The notes: generated by a model not told the origin, from the sequence alone. Shown: positions 16,822-26,920, numbered from the stretch's first letter. The stretch is 64,000 nucleotides of DNA from Funiculus sociatus GB2-C1 (GCF_039962115.1 NZ_JAMPKJ010000008.1:62001-126000), one strand, 5' to 3'. A program made the numbers and translations.

Positions 16822-18531
16822 ATGCAACTCACGAACCGTATCCATTTCAGGAACCTGCGCGGCGACCTCTTCGGCGGACTCACAGCTGCGATTGTCTCCC
16901 TACCCCTGGCGCTAGCATTCGGCGTTGCCTCTGGTGCTGGGCCTGTCGCCGGACTATATGGCGCAGTCTGTGTTGGCTTTTTTGCCGCCCTCTTCGGAGG
17001 TACTCCAACCCTGATTTCTGAGCCAACTGGCCCCATGACCGTAATCATGACCGCCATCGTGGCGAGTCTTACAGCTACCAATCCAGAAAACGGCATGGCG
17101 ATGGCGTTTACGGTGGTGATGCTTGCGGGGTTATTCCAAATTATCTTCGGTATCTTTCGGCTGGGGAAATACATCACGCTCATGCCCTACAGCGTGATTT
17201 CCGGCTTTATGTCTGGAATTGGTGTAATCCTAATTATCCTGCAAATTGCCCCATTCCTCGGACAGGCAAGCCCAAAAGGTGGTGTACTCGGTACAATCTC
17301 TAACTTGCCCCAGCTTTTAGCAAATATTAATCCTGCTGAGGCGGCTTTGGGAGCGCTGACAGTGGCGATTCTCTTCTTAACACCATCGAAACTGAAGCGT
17401 TTCGTTCCACCCCAACTGCTGGCACTGGTAATAGGCACAGTTGTTTCTCTGATCGTGTTCCAAGGCACTGACATCCGACGGATTGGTGAGATTCCAATGG
17501 GTCTGCCGAGCTTGATTATGCCAACCTTTACCCCGAATCAACTCACGGTGATGCTAGTTGATGGGGTAATGTTGGGGATGTTGGGATGTATTGATACATT
17601 GCTCACTGCTGTGATTGCAGACAGCTTAACTCGCACCCAGCACAACTCTGATAAAGAACTGATTGGTCAAGGTATTGGCAACTTGGTTTCGGGACTGGTT
17701 GGTGGATTGCCCGGTGCAGGGGCAACAATGGGTACAGTGGTCAATATCCAAACGGGTGCTAGCACGGCAGTTTCAGGTCTGACTCGTGCATTGCTGTTGC
17801 TGGTTGTTGTCCTCTGGGCAGCACCTCTGACGCAGCCGATTCCGATGGCAGTGCTGGCGGGGATTGCCCTCAAGGTGGGGATTGATATTCTGGACTGGAG
17901 TTTCCTGAAACGCTCACATCAGGTTTCCGTCAAGGGTTCACTGATCATGTACGGCGTGTTGTTTCTGACTGTGTTTGTTGACTTGATTGTGGCAGTTGGC
18001 GTTGGCGTGTTCATTGCCAATATCTTGACAATCGAACGTTTGTCGAATTTGCAAGCTCAAGATGTGAAGACAATTACCGATGCAGACGATGCGATTTTGC
18101 TCTCCGAAGAAGAGAAGCAACTGTTTAATCAAGCAGATGGGCGTGTGCTGCTATTTTACTTGAGCGGGCCGATGATCTTTGGTGTGGCGAAAGCGATCGC
18201 TCGCGAACACGCAGCTATACAAAACTCTCAAGCCCTGATTCTTGATCTGAGTGATGTTCCTCTGCTGGGTGTGACAGCTTCGCTGGCAATTGAGAATGCT
18301 ATCAAAGATGCTTGTGATAAAGGTCTTGAGGTGTTCATTGTCGGTGCTACTGAAAAGATCGAGCAACGCCTGGAACGCTTTGGCATTCTGAAGCTCATCC
18401 CACGAAATCACCTGGTGCGGAATCGTGTTGACGCATTACGCCAAGCGGTTGCGTTAGTAAATGGACAACCAGCGATGGCGAGAAATACAGCTCAAGGGGA
18501 CATTGGTGATATTGGATACCAGCCTGCATAA
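16822..18531 (+). CDS. bicA: BicA-type SulP bicarbonate transporter
   Basis: 569 residues. The N-terminus (M-Q-L-T-N-R-I-H-F-R-N-L-R-G-D-L-F-G-G) and core motifs (T-L-I-S-E-P-T-G-P-M-T-V, S-G-F-M-S-G-I-G, G-C-I-D-T-L-L-T-A-V-I-A-D-S) closely resemble the characterised Synechococcus BicA, a sodium-dependent bicarbonate importer of the plasma membrane. About 12-14 membrane helices span residues ~15-415, and a cytoplasmic STAS domain (V-L-L-F-Y-L-S-G-P-M-I-F-G-V-A-K to L-G-V-T-A-S-L-A) covers ~440-550. It feeds the CO2-concentrating mechanism. A sulfate role is less likely given the close BicA likeness. No clear Shine-Dalgarno sequence; an operator-like repeat lies upstream. Confidence 0.92.
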   Translation: MQLTNRIHFRNLRGDLFGGLTAAIVSLPLALAFGVASGAGPVAGLYGAVCVGFFAALFGGTPTLISEPTGPMTVIMTAIVASLTATNPENGMAMAFTVVMLAGLFQIIFGIFRLGKYITLMPYSVISGFMSGIGVILIILQIAPFLGQASPKGGVLGTISNLPQLLANINPAEAALGALTVAILFLTPSKLKRFVPPQLLALVIGTVVSLIVFQGTDIRRIGEIPMGLPSLIMPTFTPNQLTVMLVDGVMLGMLGCIDTLLTAVIADSLTRTQHNSDKELIGQGIGNLVSGLVGGLPGAGATMGTVVNIQTGASTAVSGLTRALLLLVVVLWAAPLTQPIPMAVLAGIALKVGIDILDWSFLKRSHQVSVKGSLIMYGVLFLTVFVDLIVAVGVGVFIANILTIERLSNLQAQDVKTITDADDAILLSEEEKQLFNQADGRVLLFYLSGPMIFGVAKAIAREHAAIQNSQALILDLSDVPLLGVTASLAIENAIKDACDKGLEVFIVGATEKIEQRLERFGILKLIPRNHLVRNRVDALRQAVALVNGQPAMARNTAQGDIGDIGYQPA

Positions 18532-18566
18532 AGCGGAATCCGCCTGTTAAACTGAACTTTGCTTTT

Positions 18567-18613
18567 AAAAAATCGCTCTACCTCACAGAATCTATGAGGT
18601 AGGGCGATTTTTT
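18567..18613. terminator. Bidirectional terminator after bicA
   Basis: A 19-bp stem (18567-18585 with 18595-18613) with a single G-T wobble; the foot is A6 on one side and T6 on the other. The remainder of the gap up to 18840 holds no convincing gene. Confidence 0.85.
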
Positions 18614-18840
18614 AGGGCGGAGTTAGTGGGTTTATTAAGCTGAATGCGCTTTGAATTCAGCCTCTTTCTGGCGCTAGGGTGAAATTGCTGGCTGTTATAC
18701 CGCTGATTAGGAGTAGAACAGCCAAACTGCGATTAAGATACATATATTTCCCGATTGAATAAATAAGCAATCTGCGTCATTAGACTAAGATTTTGCTTTC
18801 ATTGGTTTAATCTGACATTTAAGATCCACTCCTTCCGGCA

Positions 18841-19770
18841 ATGCCATATATCACCAACCCTAACGATATCAGTTCACAGATTGCAGCATATACTCAGGCG
18901 AAAACTCTCTGGGTTGATACAGAAGTTGCTGACTACAAAACCAAAAAACCGCGACTATCTTTGATTCAGGTATTAGATGAATCCACAGACTTGAGTGGCG
19001 ATCGCGTCTTTATCTTAGATATCTTAGAATACCCGGATATTGCCGATATATTTATAGAAAAAATTATGTTAAATCCGGCGATTGAAAAGGTATTTCACAA
19101 TTCCAGCTTTGACCTAAAATTCTTGGGTAAAACTAAAGCTAAAAATGTAATCTGCACTTTAGAGATAGCCAAAACAATTCCCTACTATCTGCTACCAGTG
19201 CCGAATCTGCAACTGAAAACCTTGGCAGAAAACCTATGTTATTTCCCAAATGTAGACAAAACCCAAAGCCAAAGCGATTGGGGACAGCGACCTTTGACAA
19301 AAAGCCAGCTACACTATGCAAAAATGGATCCAGTTTATCTGGCTCACGTACATCATCGGCTGTTGCAATTAACTCAGCTAATTAATCCAAATCCAGCTAA
19401 CGAAGATTTAACAGCACTTGGTCAACGCTATCGAGAAATTGAGCATGACTGGAAATCGTTGGATACAGAAATCAACCATCTTAAAGACCGAATTAAAGCA
19501 GGAATGCAGGCACAGAATTTATCAGAAAGCGATTATTTTAAACTCTCCAGCTATGAGAAAACCACTAAAAAAGTTTCTTTTGACGAGTTGGCAAAATTTG
19601 CCCAAGAGCGAGGTATCAACTTAGATTTTCCGATAACGCTGACGCAAAATTTACAAAAACAATTAGGATTGACAGATGGCTTGCCCATACAAGAGGAGAA
19701 AAGCATTACCTCACGGCTGAATTTCAAAGAAAAAGAACAAGATGAGACGGATGATGATATTCCGTTTTAG
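18841..19770 (+). CDS. RNase D-like 3'-5' exonuclease with an SSB-like C-terminal tip
   Basis: 309 residues. The DEDDy exonuclease fold fills residues ~1-190: Asp26 and Glu28 in W-V-D-T-E-V-A, Asp91 in H-N-S-S-F-D-L-K-F-L, and Tyr159/Asp163 in Y-A-K-M-D-P-V-Y-L. Such enzymes trim RNA or DNA 3' ends with two metal ions. The C-terminal ~110 residues lack an evident HRDC domain but contain a coiled-coil-like stretch and a lysine-rich region. The chain ends D-E-T-D-D-D-I-P-F, the same tip as bacterial SSB. RNase D proteins do not normally carry it, which hints at recruitment to SSB partners and a DNA substrate. That is inference. Confidence 0.85.
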   Translation: MPYITNPNDISSQIAAYTQAKTLWVDTEVADYKTKKPRLSLIQVLDESTDLSGDRVFILDILEYPDIADIFIEKIMLNPAIEKVFHNSSFDLKFLGKTKAKNVICTLEIAKTIPYYLLPVPNLQLKTLAENLCYFPNVDKTQSQSDWGQRPLTKSQLHYAKMDPVYLAHVHHRLLQLTQLINPNPANEDLTALGQRYREIEHDWKSLDTEINHLKDRIKAGMQAQNLSESDYFKLSSYEKTTKKVSFDELAKFAQERGINLDFPITLTQNLQKQLGLTDGLPIQEEKSITSRLNFKEKEQDETDDDIPF

Positions 19771-20049
19771 AAAATATAAATTTGTGAAAATGCTACTTTC
19801 TTATGTGGGGCAGTCGTTTTACCTGCAATAGCCATAAATAGTAGCTTGGGTTAAGCGATCGCGCAACCCAACTCACACCTTAATGAAACTTACGCGAGGT
19901 TCCTCCAATCACTCTACAGAGATTATGGGTTGAAGATCGGGTTTGATATGATGGGTAACACCCACCATACTAACTTTTATCCGGAATAGCATAATACTCT
20001 CTTGTAAGCAACCTCCGTAACTCGCCAAATTCTTAAAGAGGTGTATATT

Positions 20050-22038
20050 ATGCTTCCAGATTTATTGAACCGCAAACAGACTCACTTTGTATTGTGGCGA
20101 CCAGGAAAAATTGACCCACCAGCAACGCTTTACATCGGCAATTTTCAAAAAAATAGTTCAGATGAATTTGCATTTCAAGAATTAGACCTCATTCAATCGA
20201 AAGAATTTCCCGAAGTATGGGAAATACCAGCCGCAGATTGCAATTTAAAAAACGGACAAGTGTACTTTTACTGGTTCAAAGTACGCGATACCGATGCCTA
20301 TCATGGTAAAAATGAAATTTATTACTGCACCGATCCCACAGCTTATACAGTTGATCGACGTTTCATTGCTCCGAAGGGATTATCAGAAGAAGGTAGTAAA
20401 GACCCAGCCAGTGTAATACTTTATCAGGATGGAATGCTGATTCCGTGCGATCCGGAGGGGCAAACTGCGAGTTGGCAAGGAGATACTACAGAAAAGCTGC
20501 AACCGAATAATCGGCTAGTTATTTACGAGTTGCCTACGCGCTGGACTAAAATTAATTCGGATGGGGAAATTCCCGAAGGAAACGGCACTTTTCGCGATGT
20601 ACTGGCGCTAGTAGAAAAACAAGCGATCGCGCCTAGTTTTCTTGAAGTTAAAGAACTTCAGCAAGGTCACGCTCATTTAGTTGAATTGGGTGTTAACGCT
20701 TTAGAACTTTTACCACCGCAAGATAGCGATGATAAAACAAAGTGGGGCTACGGTACAGCTAACTATTTCGCCGCAGATTTTGATTTAGGTCGCCCGGATA
20801 GCCACAATGCACCCACCGCTTCTATTGATTTAGTGGATTTAATCAGAGTTTGTCATCAGTATGGAGTGCGGTTTTTCCTTGATGTGGTGATGGCTTTTTC
20901 GCGCAACAATCCTTACCACAACGTCAATTTTCTGGATTTATACATCAAGTTTGGTAGCGGCGATCCAGAACAAGGAAATCGGGATGGATTTGGCGGAGAT
21001 TTATTTAAGTACAATTATTGGGTGGAAGGTTATCACCCAATTACAGGCAAATTTTCCCGATATGTTCCGGCGCGTGAATACATGAAAGCCCACATTGCCC
21101 ACTGGATAGATTATTATCGCGTGGATGGTTTACGGCTGGATAGTGTTAATAATGTTAGCAATTATGACTTTTTACAAGAATTCAAAGACTATGCGCGATC
21201 GCTTTGGCAAGAACGAAGCGGAAAGGGCGATAAATTTACTGTAATTGGTGAAGAACTAAGCGTACCTCTGGATTTAGTTTATCAAAATCGTCTCGATGGG
21301 CTGTGGAACGAAAAATTTAAGCAGATTATCCGCCGGGTAATTTTAGGAAATAGTGCTTTTGATGAACCCAGCTTTGAATGGAGTGTCCGGAAACTCATTG
21401 ATTGTAGAAACTTAGGTTTTACGGATGGTTCGCAAGCTGTTAACTATCTAACTTCTCATGACGTGGGAGGTTTTGGAAACGAGCGAATTTACAGCTACTT
21501 GACTAATAATGGAGTTGTTGACACAGAAAATCGTATTAAATTAGCCTTTGTTTGTCTTCTCACTGCTGTAGGAATTCCGATGATTTTAGCAGGAGATGAA
21601 TTTGCCGATCAAAATGACTTGTCTACTTCAGATGACCATAAAAAACAAGTTGATCCAGTTAACTACAGCCGCATGGATGATGATTGGCGAAAGCGTATTT
21701 TCGGCTACGTTTCCAGATTAGTAAAGTTCCGCACTACTTCTGACGCATTAGCAGTAAACGACACGAACTTTATCCATGTTGATTTCAATGAAGGTAAGCG
21801 GGTTATTGTTTGGCAGCGAGGTAAAGACGAAAACTTAGTGGTCGTCGTGGCGAATTTTTCCGAATATGGCACGCCCGATCCTAATAATCCTAACGCTAAG
21901 TATGTTGTACCCAATTGGCCGGCAACGCCCCCTGGCAAGCAGTGGAAAGAAATAACACAAGATCGCATCGTTCCCGGAGAATGGGCTGGGAAAGAGCCAA
22001 TTTTTCCGTGGGAAGCTAAAGTGTACGCGCTAGTTTAA
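20050..22038 (+). CDS. Alpha-amylase family (GH13) glycoside hydrolase
   Basis: 662 residues from the ATG at 20050, which has A-G-A-G-G bases just upstream; the in-frame GTG at 20041 overlaps that ribosome site. An N-terminal beta-sandwich (residues ~10-105, CBM48-like) precedes the catalytic barrel (~155-560). The GH13 catalytic triad is visible: Asp364 in G-L-R-L-D-S-V, Glu401 in V-I-G-E-E-L, Asp471 in T-S-H-D. There is no signal peptide, so it probably acts on internal glycogen or maltodextrins as a debranching, branching-like or trehalose-type enzyme; the exact specificity cannot be read from the sequence. Confidence 0.9.
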   Translation: MLPDLLNRKQTHFVLWRPGKIDPPATLYIGNFQKNSSDEFAFQELDLIQSKEFPEVWEIPAADCNLKNGQVYFYWFKVRDTDAYHGKNEIYYCTDPTAYTVDRRFIAPKGLSEEGSKDPASVILYQDGMLIPCDPEGQTASWQGDTTEKLQPNNRLVIYELPTRWTKINSDGEIPEGNGTFRDVLALVEKQAIAPSFLEVKELQQGHAHLVELGVNALELLPPQDSDDKTKWGYGTANYFAADFDLGRPDSHNAPTASIDLVDLIRVCHQYGVRFFLDVVMAFSRNNPYHNVNFLDLYIKFGSGDPEQGNRDGFGGDLFKYNYWVEGYHPITGKFSRYVPAREYMKAHIAHWIDYYRVDGLRLDSVNNVSNYDFLQEFKDYARSLWQERSGKGDKFTVIGEELSVPLDLVYQNRLDGLWNEKFKQIIRRVILGNSAFDEPSFEWSVRKLIDCRNLGFTDGSQAVNYLTSHDVGGFGNERIYSYLTNNGVVDTENRIKLAFVCLLTAVGIPMILAGDEFADQNDLSTSDDHKKQVDPVNYSRMDDDWRKRIFGYVSRLVKFRTTSDALAVNDTNFIHVDFNEGKRVIVWQRGKDENLVVVVANFSEYGTPDPNNPNAKYVVPNWPATPPGKQWKEITQDRIVPGEWAGKEPIFPWEAKVYALV

Positions 22039-22046
22039 TAAAACCC

Positions 22047-22084
22047 AAAGGGACGCAAAGTAGAATTTTCCTCTGCGTCCCTTT
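22047..22084 (+). terminator. Hairpin after the GH13 gene
   Basis: 11-bp perfect stem AAAGGGACGCA/TGCGTCCCTTT (22047-22057 with 22074-22084) beginning 8 bases after the stop codon. No T-run follows, so it is a possible terminator only. It lies between convergent genes. Confidence 0.55.
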
Positions 22085-22117
22085 GCGATTACCTTTGCGT
22101 TAAAAATTATTCCCCCT

Positions 22118-22993
22118 TTACAGACGGCGAATACCCTCGCTTAAACCGCGACAAACTCCGGTGAGGAAGTCTAAATCGAGGGTGTCGATGCGATCGCTTG
22201 TCTGATGGTAGTGCGGATTTCGCATAAAAGCCGTATCCGTCACCATCATCGCCCGATAACCATTGTCCCAAAAAGGAGCATGGTCACTTAGTCGCGTCTG
22301 ACGTACAATTAAACCTCTATTAGGGACAGGTAACCACTCCGCTGGCGTTCCAACTTTACGAATATTACTGCTAAGGCGAATCAAGTCAGGAATTGCCGTT
22401 AAATTGCCAATTAAAGCAATAAAATTACCCCGATTTGGGTAAAAGCGTTCTAAACCAGCCGGATAGCGTTGCGAACCAGGGGTAGAATCGCAATATCCCA
22501 ACATTTCTAAAGACAGCATCAAGCGTATTGGTTGCCCTTGTTTTTTCAAATCAGCTGCATATTGCTGACTACCCAATAAGCCATATTCTTCCATATCAAA
22601 CGCCACAAATTGCATTGGATATTTCGTTGGTTCTGCTGCGAAAATTCTCGCCAACTCCAACAGTGCGGCGACACCAGTAGCATTATCATCTGCACCAGGA
22701 GTTCCGGGTACAGCATCATAATGAGCGCCGATTAAAATCGGTGGTTTTTGATTCTTGGCACTAGCTGGTAAGTTCAGGATTAAATTTTGATGGGTTTTAC
22801 CCCTTATCTGGAATTCATGGGTTTCTACTGTTCCCCACTGTGCCAAATGTTCGCGGATGTATTGCTGGACATAAAAATGTCCAGAACTTGCCAGATAAGG
22901 ATCGCGATCGCGGACTATCTGCTTAAGATGTGTATGTAGCTGCTCTTTTAAATCCAATTTCTTATCCCTCCTGATTTTCCCACTAGGTGACAA
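22118..22993 (-). CDS. M28 family zinc aminopeptidase-like protein
   Basis: 291 residues. Zinc ligands of M28 peptidases are in place: G-A-H-Y-D-A-V near residue 92, A-D-D-N-A-T-G-V near 101, D-M-E-E-Y-G-L-L-G-S near 130, and the final H-Y-H-Q-T-S-D near 262. The family releases N-terminal residues from peptides or acts as glutaminyl cyclase-type enzymes. There is no signal peptide, so it is likely cytoplasmic. It ends 23 bases upstream of nothing else on its strand; the broken Rpn gene lies 22 bases before its start, so the two may once have been co-transcribed. Confidence 0.9.
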   Translation of the reverse strand: MSPSGKIRRDKKLDLKEQLHTHLKQIVRDRDPYLASSGHFYVQQYIREHLAQWGTVETHEFQIRGKTHQNLILNLPASAKNQKPPILIGAHYDAVPGTPGADDNATGVAALLELARIFAAEPTKYPMQFVAFDMEEYGLLGSQQYAADLKKQGQPIRLMLSLEMLGYCDSTPGSQRYPAGLERFYPNRGNFIALIGNLTAIPDLIRLSSNIRKVGTPAEWLPVPNRGLIVRQTRLSDHAPFWDNGYRAMMVTDTAFMRNPHYHQTSDRIDTLDLDFLTGVCRGLSEGIRRL

Positions 22994-23015
22994 AAATAGT
23001 CTCCCCTGTGAGTGC

Positions 23016-23879
23016 TTATGAGGAATGAACCTCTAGCCAATTAATTAAATCGGTTACATTGGAAAATTCTAAAAATGCTTCTGCCAAATCTTCCAATTGG
23101 GAGATAGATAAAGTACGAATCTGTTCTTGCAATTGAGGGGTAATAGTACCAAACCGACGAGTAAGCTGACGCAGTAGCAACGCCACCTCTCCCTCTTGGA
23201 TTCCCTCTTGGCGTCCCTCTTGGCGTCCCTCTTGGCGGATGTATTGATAGAACTTAGATTCTCGCATAATGTCCTCCCTCAATAATTGACGAATTAAATT
23301 ATCGTTAAACCGCAACCCCGCGAGAACCCCAGCACAAGCTGACAGATTCGCTCGTTCTTCGCGTGACTCAATCCTAGCGACTTGTGCGGCGACTTGCTCT
23401 AGTAAAGTATTAGGTGAGTCACTTTGAGCTAAAGTGGCGAAAGGTAAAAGCGCAGGGTTTGCCAGGAGTGGCGCGGGGTCTTGCTCCCACAGACGAATTA
23501 CTCGGTAGCGATGTCTGGTATTGACAGCTTCAAACTGCTCGGTAAAAGCAACTTCTGAGGTAGTACGCTTTAAAAATAGGACAACCTGCTCAATGTGACA
23601 ACCGTACTGGCGATGAAGTCTCATCCAGTAGTCAAGCATCCGCAGTGGTAATGGCGAGTTAGATACTAGTAGGGTTTGAAATTCTACGTGCAGGATTTGG
23701 TTATCGGTTTACAGAAATGTTAGAGAATCAGCGCGAATTGGTTCTAGACTCAGTTCAGTTTTCAGTACCTGGATATCGTCAGTGTCAACTGAGAGTAACC
23801 AACGGGCAAATTGGCGCGGATACTTTTGGGCAAGATATTTACAAGCGTTGTCGTAGTTCAAGAAAGATTCGGTGTAGAT
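23016..23879 (-). pseudogene. Rpn-type PD-(D/E)XK family protein, broken by a nonsense mutation
   Basis: The open frame begins at ATG 23639 and encodes 207 residues with a C-terminal G-R-Q-E-G repeat and a C-terminal L-T-R-R-F-G segment, typical of the cyanobacterial Rpn-like/DUF4351 family. Reading the same frame upstream gives the missing N-terminal half: Y-T-E-S-F-L-N-Y-D-N-A-C-K-Y-L-A-Q-K-Y-P, then P-I-R-A-D-S-L, then a TAA at 23709-23711, then D-N-Q-I-L-H-V-E-F-Q-T joining the ORF. The TAA stands where CAA (Gln) would fit. No ATG is seen at the natural start near 23879, so the start may also be lost. Confidence 0.8.
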
Positions 23880-24040
23880 AGATGATTTAAAATATTATTC
23901 TCTCACCGAGAGTAACTGATGAAAGTACACAATATAAAGTAGTAGCGTAGGTTGGGACTGAGGATGGGAAACCCAACTATGCCAGTCAAATTCACGTTGG
24001 GTTTCTTTCGGGCTTAAGACAACCTACAAACTTATTAATC

Positions 24041-24382
24041 CTACGCAATTTCGGCTGGCAATGTAAACAAGCCATCTTCACCAGGCTCAAAGTCCAGCAC
24101 TTGCACCACAGCACTGATATTCAAAGCACCGTAAATGTGAGGAAACTGCTCTCCTGCATCTAATCCTTCATATCGGATTTCTGGCTCTACTTTTTCAGAT
24201 TCAATACACAGGATAACTAAACCAGTCTGGTAGCGAAAAAAGTTATTAGCTACTTTAATGACTTGCTGCGGTGTTGAGCAATGAATAAAACCCTCAGAGT
24301 CTAGAGTATCGCCGCAATATATTTTTGTTGACTGTGCTTCTTTCCATTGTTCGCGCTTCGTGATATGCAATATGATATTCAT
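24041..24382 (-). CDS. DUF952 domain-containing protein
   Basis: 113 residues spanning one DUF952 domain: an N-terminal I-L-H-I-T-K-R-E-Q-W, the E-G-F-I-H-C-S-T-P-Q-Q motif near residue 30, and F-P-H-I-Y-G-A-L-N near residue 80. The fold is related to ADP-ribosyltransferase-like proteins and its activity is not established. It stands alone, with a dispersed repeat just upstream (24423-24470). Confidence 0.9.
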   Translation of the reverse strand: MNIILHITKREQWKEAQSTKIYCGDTLDSEGFIHCSTPQQVIKVANNFFRYQTGLVILCIESEKVEPEIRYEGLDAGEQFPHIYGALNISAVVQVLDFEPGEDGLFTLPAEIA

Positions 24383-24528
24383 ACAAATCTCAAATTTTAG
24401 GTACGTAGTTATCAGGAGTCTCGGCCTCCCTATTCATTCCCAGACCGCAACCTAGGAACGATATTTTTAAAGCTTGGGTAGGTAGGCTTTGTTTATTTAG
24501 CTATAATTCCCCTTTGTCGGGGCTATTA

Positions 24529-25416
24529 TTAAACAAATTCTCCTTTTGCTACCATAATCACCTTTCCCCCTACAAATACGTCAATTGAATCAGCATTCTT
24601 TTCAGCTTTTAACAACAGCAAGGAAGGTCTGCCAATTTCATATCCCTGTTCCACTCGGATATTAATCGGTTTTTCTCCAAAATAGGAATGCTGCGCTAAA
24701 TATCCAGCCAAACAACCATTCGCACTTCCCGTGGCTGGATCTTCTGGAACCCCAAGATAATCGGCGAATACGCGCACGCTTAGGTCATTTTCTGCATGGT
24801 AGGTTTCCGGACAAAAAACCAGTATGGATTTTGCCTGAGTGGTATCTACAAGCTCAAAGTATTTATCTTTGTTGATTTTGATCCGCTTTAGGGAGGAGTG
24901 AGTTTTCAATGGAACGATGATAAACGGAACTCCAGTGGAAACTTCTTGAATTGGAAATCGGTTATCTATCTCGCTTGAATCTAGATTTAAAACTTTGGCA
25001 AGTGTATCTATTTCCAAGTTTTGGTTAAAAACAGGCGCTTTTTGCTGCATCCATAACCATTCAACTGCTTGCTCAGCGTAATGCAGGGTTACAGGAATTT
25101 GTCCAACTTTTAAGTTTAGATTCAGGGATTCAACTGGTTTATTAATAATTTTCTGCTGCAAGATGTAGGCAGTACCTAGTGTAGGATGACCTGCGAAAGG
25201 TAGTTCTTGCTCTGGCGTAAAGATTCGCACGTCATAACCACCTTCGCGAATATCTGGAGATATCACAAAGGTGGTTTCTGAATAATTCATTTCTTTAGCG
25301 ATTCGTTGCATTTCACCATCAGAAAGTTCACCGATATTGGTAAAAACTGCTAACTGGTTTCCGGTGTATTTTTCTAGAGCAAATACATCCACAATGTAGA
25401 AGGTGAGGTTGTCCAT
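24529..25416 (-). CDS. PhzF family isomerase/epimerase-like protein
   Basis: 295 residues from the ATG at 25416; an in-frame ATG at 25491 would add 25 residues with no homology. The N-terminal Y-I-V-D-V-F-A-L-E-K-Y-T-G-N-Q-L-A-V motif, the E-M-N-Y-S-E-T-T-F-V segment holding the conserved catalytic Glu, the F-T-P-E-Q-E-L-P-F-A-G-H-P-T-L-G motif and the C-terminal P-A-T-G-S-A-N-G-C-L-A motif are all present. This is the two-lobed diaminopimelate-epimerase-like fold. Family members isomerise small acids, but this one's substrate is unknown and no phenazine genes are nearby. Confidence 0.9.
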   Translation of the reverse strand: MDNLTFYIVDVFALEKYTGNQLAVFTNIGELSDGEMQRIAKEMNYSETTFVISPDIREGGYDVRIFTPEQELPFAGHPTLGTAYILQQKIINKPVESLNLNLKVGQIPVTLHYAEQAVEWLWMQQKAPVFNQNLEIDTLAKVLNLDSSEIDNRFPIQEVSTGVPFIIVPLKTHSSLKRIKINKDKYFELVDTTQAKSILVFCPETYHAENDLSVRVFADYLGVPEDPATGSANGCLAGYLAQHSYFGEKPINIRVEQGYEIGRPSLLLLKAEKNADSIDVFVGGKVIMVAKGEFV

Positions 25417-25585
25417 ATTTGGTAAAAATTGTTGCGTTGTTGCGATCGCTATTACGGTACCCAGAGGCTGGGATCGCCCTAGACTGTACAATTAAGGATT
25501 GAGCAGATATACTCTTATTGGAGTTATGTATACTGGGTAACGATTAGCTACCCAGAGTGCATTGTAACCAAATATTTAACTGCTC

Positions 25586-26881
25586 ATGCCATTCTTCGGA
25601 CTTTTTTGGGTGACATCCTGGTTCAGTTATTTTTTATCGTCTAACCAGGCGTTGTTGAGGGTACCAGATTATTTGTCGGCTGCTCTTCCGTCCAAGGTTT
25701 TGTCGGCTGTGGGTAATCCCCTGGAAACTTATAATCCCGTAGTTTTTCCGGCACAATTCAACTTAGGGGGCTTGCATTCTCAGAAATTTAGTGCGGTTTT
25801 ACCTAGCTTGGGTTTGCAGGCTGGATCGGGAATAGGAGAGCCTCTACCAAACAAAGACAAAGTAAAATCGGCTGTTCAATCTATCCGCTGGATGGATGCG
25901 TTAGACAATGATCTCTGTGTTCCAGCGTCAGAGCAAAGCAATGAATCTGCGCCCTTTACACCAACAATTATTTCCAAATCTGCCTCATGGATTGAAGTAC
26001 CAGGCAGTAGAGTATCAAAGATTAGTTTCCCTCAAAGAATAATGCAGGTTGTGCAGAATTTGTTAAACTGGCCTGCTCGTTTTGAGCCTAATGAAAAAGC
26101 AAAGCCTGCGCCTGTTGCTGTGGTTCGGACTCGCTACAAAAGTGAAGCAGGGGAGAATTTAAACAGCTCTAAACTCAGTCAGCGGCGAGGATTTTGGCTG
26201 TCATTGGCGAAGGGAAAAAAGAATTCTTCTGGCAAAAAAGCCACAGAACACGAGCAGTTTCAAGTCTGGGTGAAGGGAAATTTGATTGCCGAAATTCCCG
26301 ACAAAGTTGAAGCTGAAGCTTTTGCCAAGCGTGTAGCGAAACTTTTGCAAAACCCCAATTTGGATGGTTCACAAGTGCAACCAATGCTATTGTATGGGAT
26401 GCCTGGGGGGAGGTTAGGCAATAACCAGTTGTTTGTCATTGATGAAGCGATCGCATCCAATCTCGATCGCAATGGAGAACTATTGGCAATCGAATGGGTA
26501 AATAATCTCCGCGTCGCTTTGGGCGCTGCACCTTTAACCTTGGTAAAAGCACAGGCGCAACTGCACGGATTAGTCTCCACAGATGACAAATTTGAAGGTT
26601 TTGCCTCCTGGTATGGAGACTATTTTCACGGGCGCTTAACAGCAAACGGCGAGAAGTATAATCAGTACGCACTAACGGCAGCGCATCCCTCTCTACCGTT
26701 TAATACCTTTCTCAAGGTGACAAATACGAAAAATGGGGATGCTACCATCGTCCGAATCAACGATCGCGGCCCCTACATTGCCCCCAGGACGCTTGATTTA
26801 TCGCGGACTGCGGCACGCTGTATTAAAAGTGAAAAAGCTGGTGTCGTGCCGTATGAAGCGGTCGTTATGAAGCAGCTGTAG
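25586..26881 (+). CDS. RlpA family septal ring lytic transglycosylase
   Basis: 431 residues. The last ~95 residues are the double-psi beta-barrel: [18 protein letters not shown], then [10 protein letters not shown], then V-R-I-N-D-R-G-P-Y and L-D-L-S-R-T-A-A. The conserved Asp of the N-D-R-G-P motif is the predicted acid. RlpA proteins cleave naked glycan strands in the envelope during division. The first ~330 residues are a long region found in cyanobacterial RlpA proteins, with an N-terminal hydrophobic stretch (residues ~3-20) that may export or anchor it. It lacks the SPOR domain of E. coli RlpA. Confidence 0.88.
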   Translation: MPFFGLFWVTSWFSYFLSSNQALLRVPDYLSAALPSKVLSAVGNPLETYNPVVFPAQFNLGGLHSQKFSAVLPSLGLQAGSGIGEPLPNKDKVKSAVQSIRWMDALDNDLCVPASEQSNESAPFTPTIISKSASWIEVPGSRVSKISFPQRIMQVVQNLLNWPARFEPNEKAKPAPVAVVRTRYKSEAGENLNSSKLSQRRGFWLSLAKGKKNSSGKKATEHEQFQVWVKGNLIAEIPDKVEAEAFAKRVAKLLQNPNLDGSQVQPMLLYGMPGGRLGNNQLFVIDEAIASNLDRNGELLAIEWVNNLRVALGAAPLTLVKAQAQLHGLVSTDDKFEGFASWYGDYFHGRLTANGEKYNQYALTAAHPSLPFNTFLKVTNTKNGDATIVRINDRGPYIAPRTLDLSRTAARCIKSEKAGVVPYEAVVMKQL

Positions 26882-26920
26882 CCTAAGCCAAATCCCGTTG
26901 ATTACCCGCAATGAAGAGTC

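Noticed and set aside
18657-18743. Minus-strand 28-codon frame with a hydrophobic middle, in the gap after bicA.
   Set aside because: No Shine-Dalgarno sequence and no recognisable family; too short to support.
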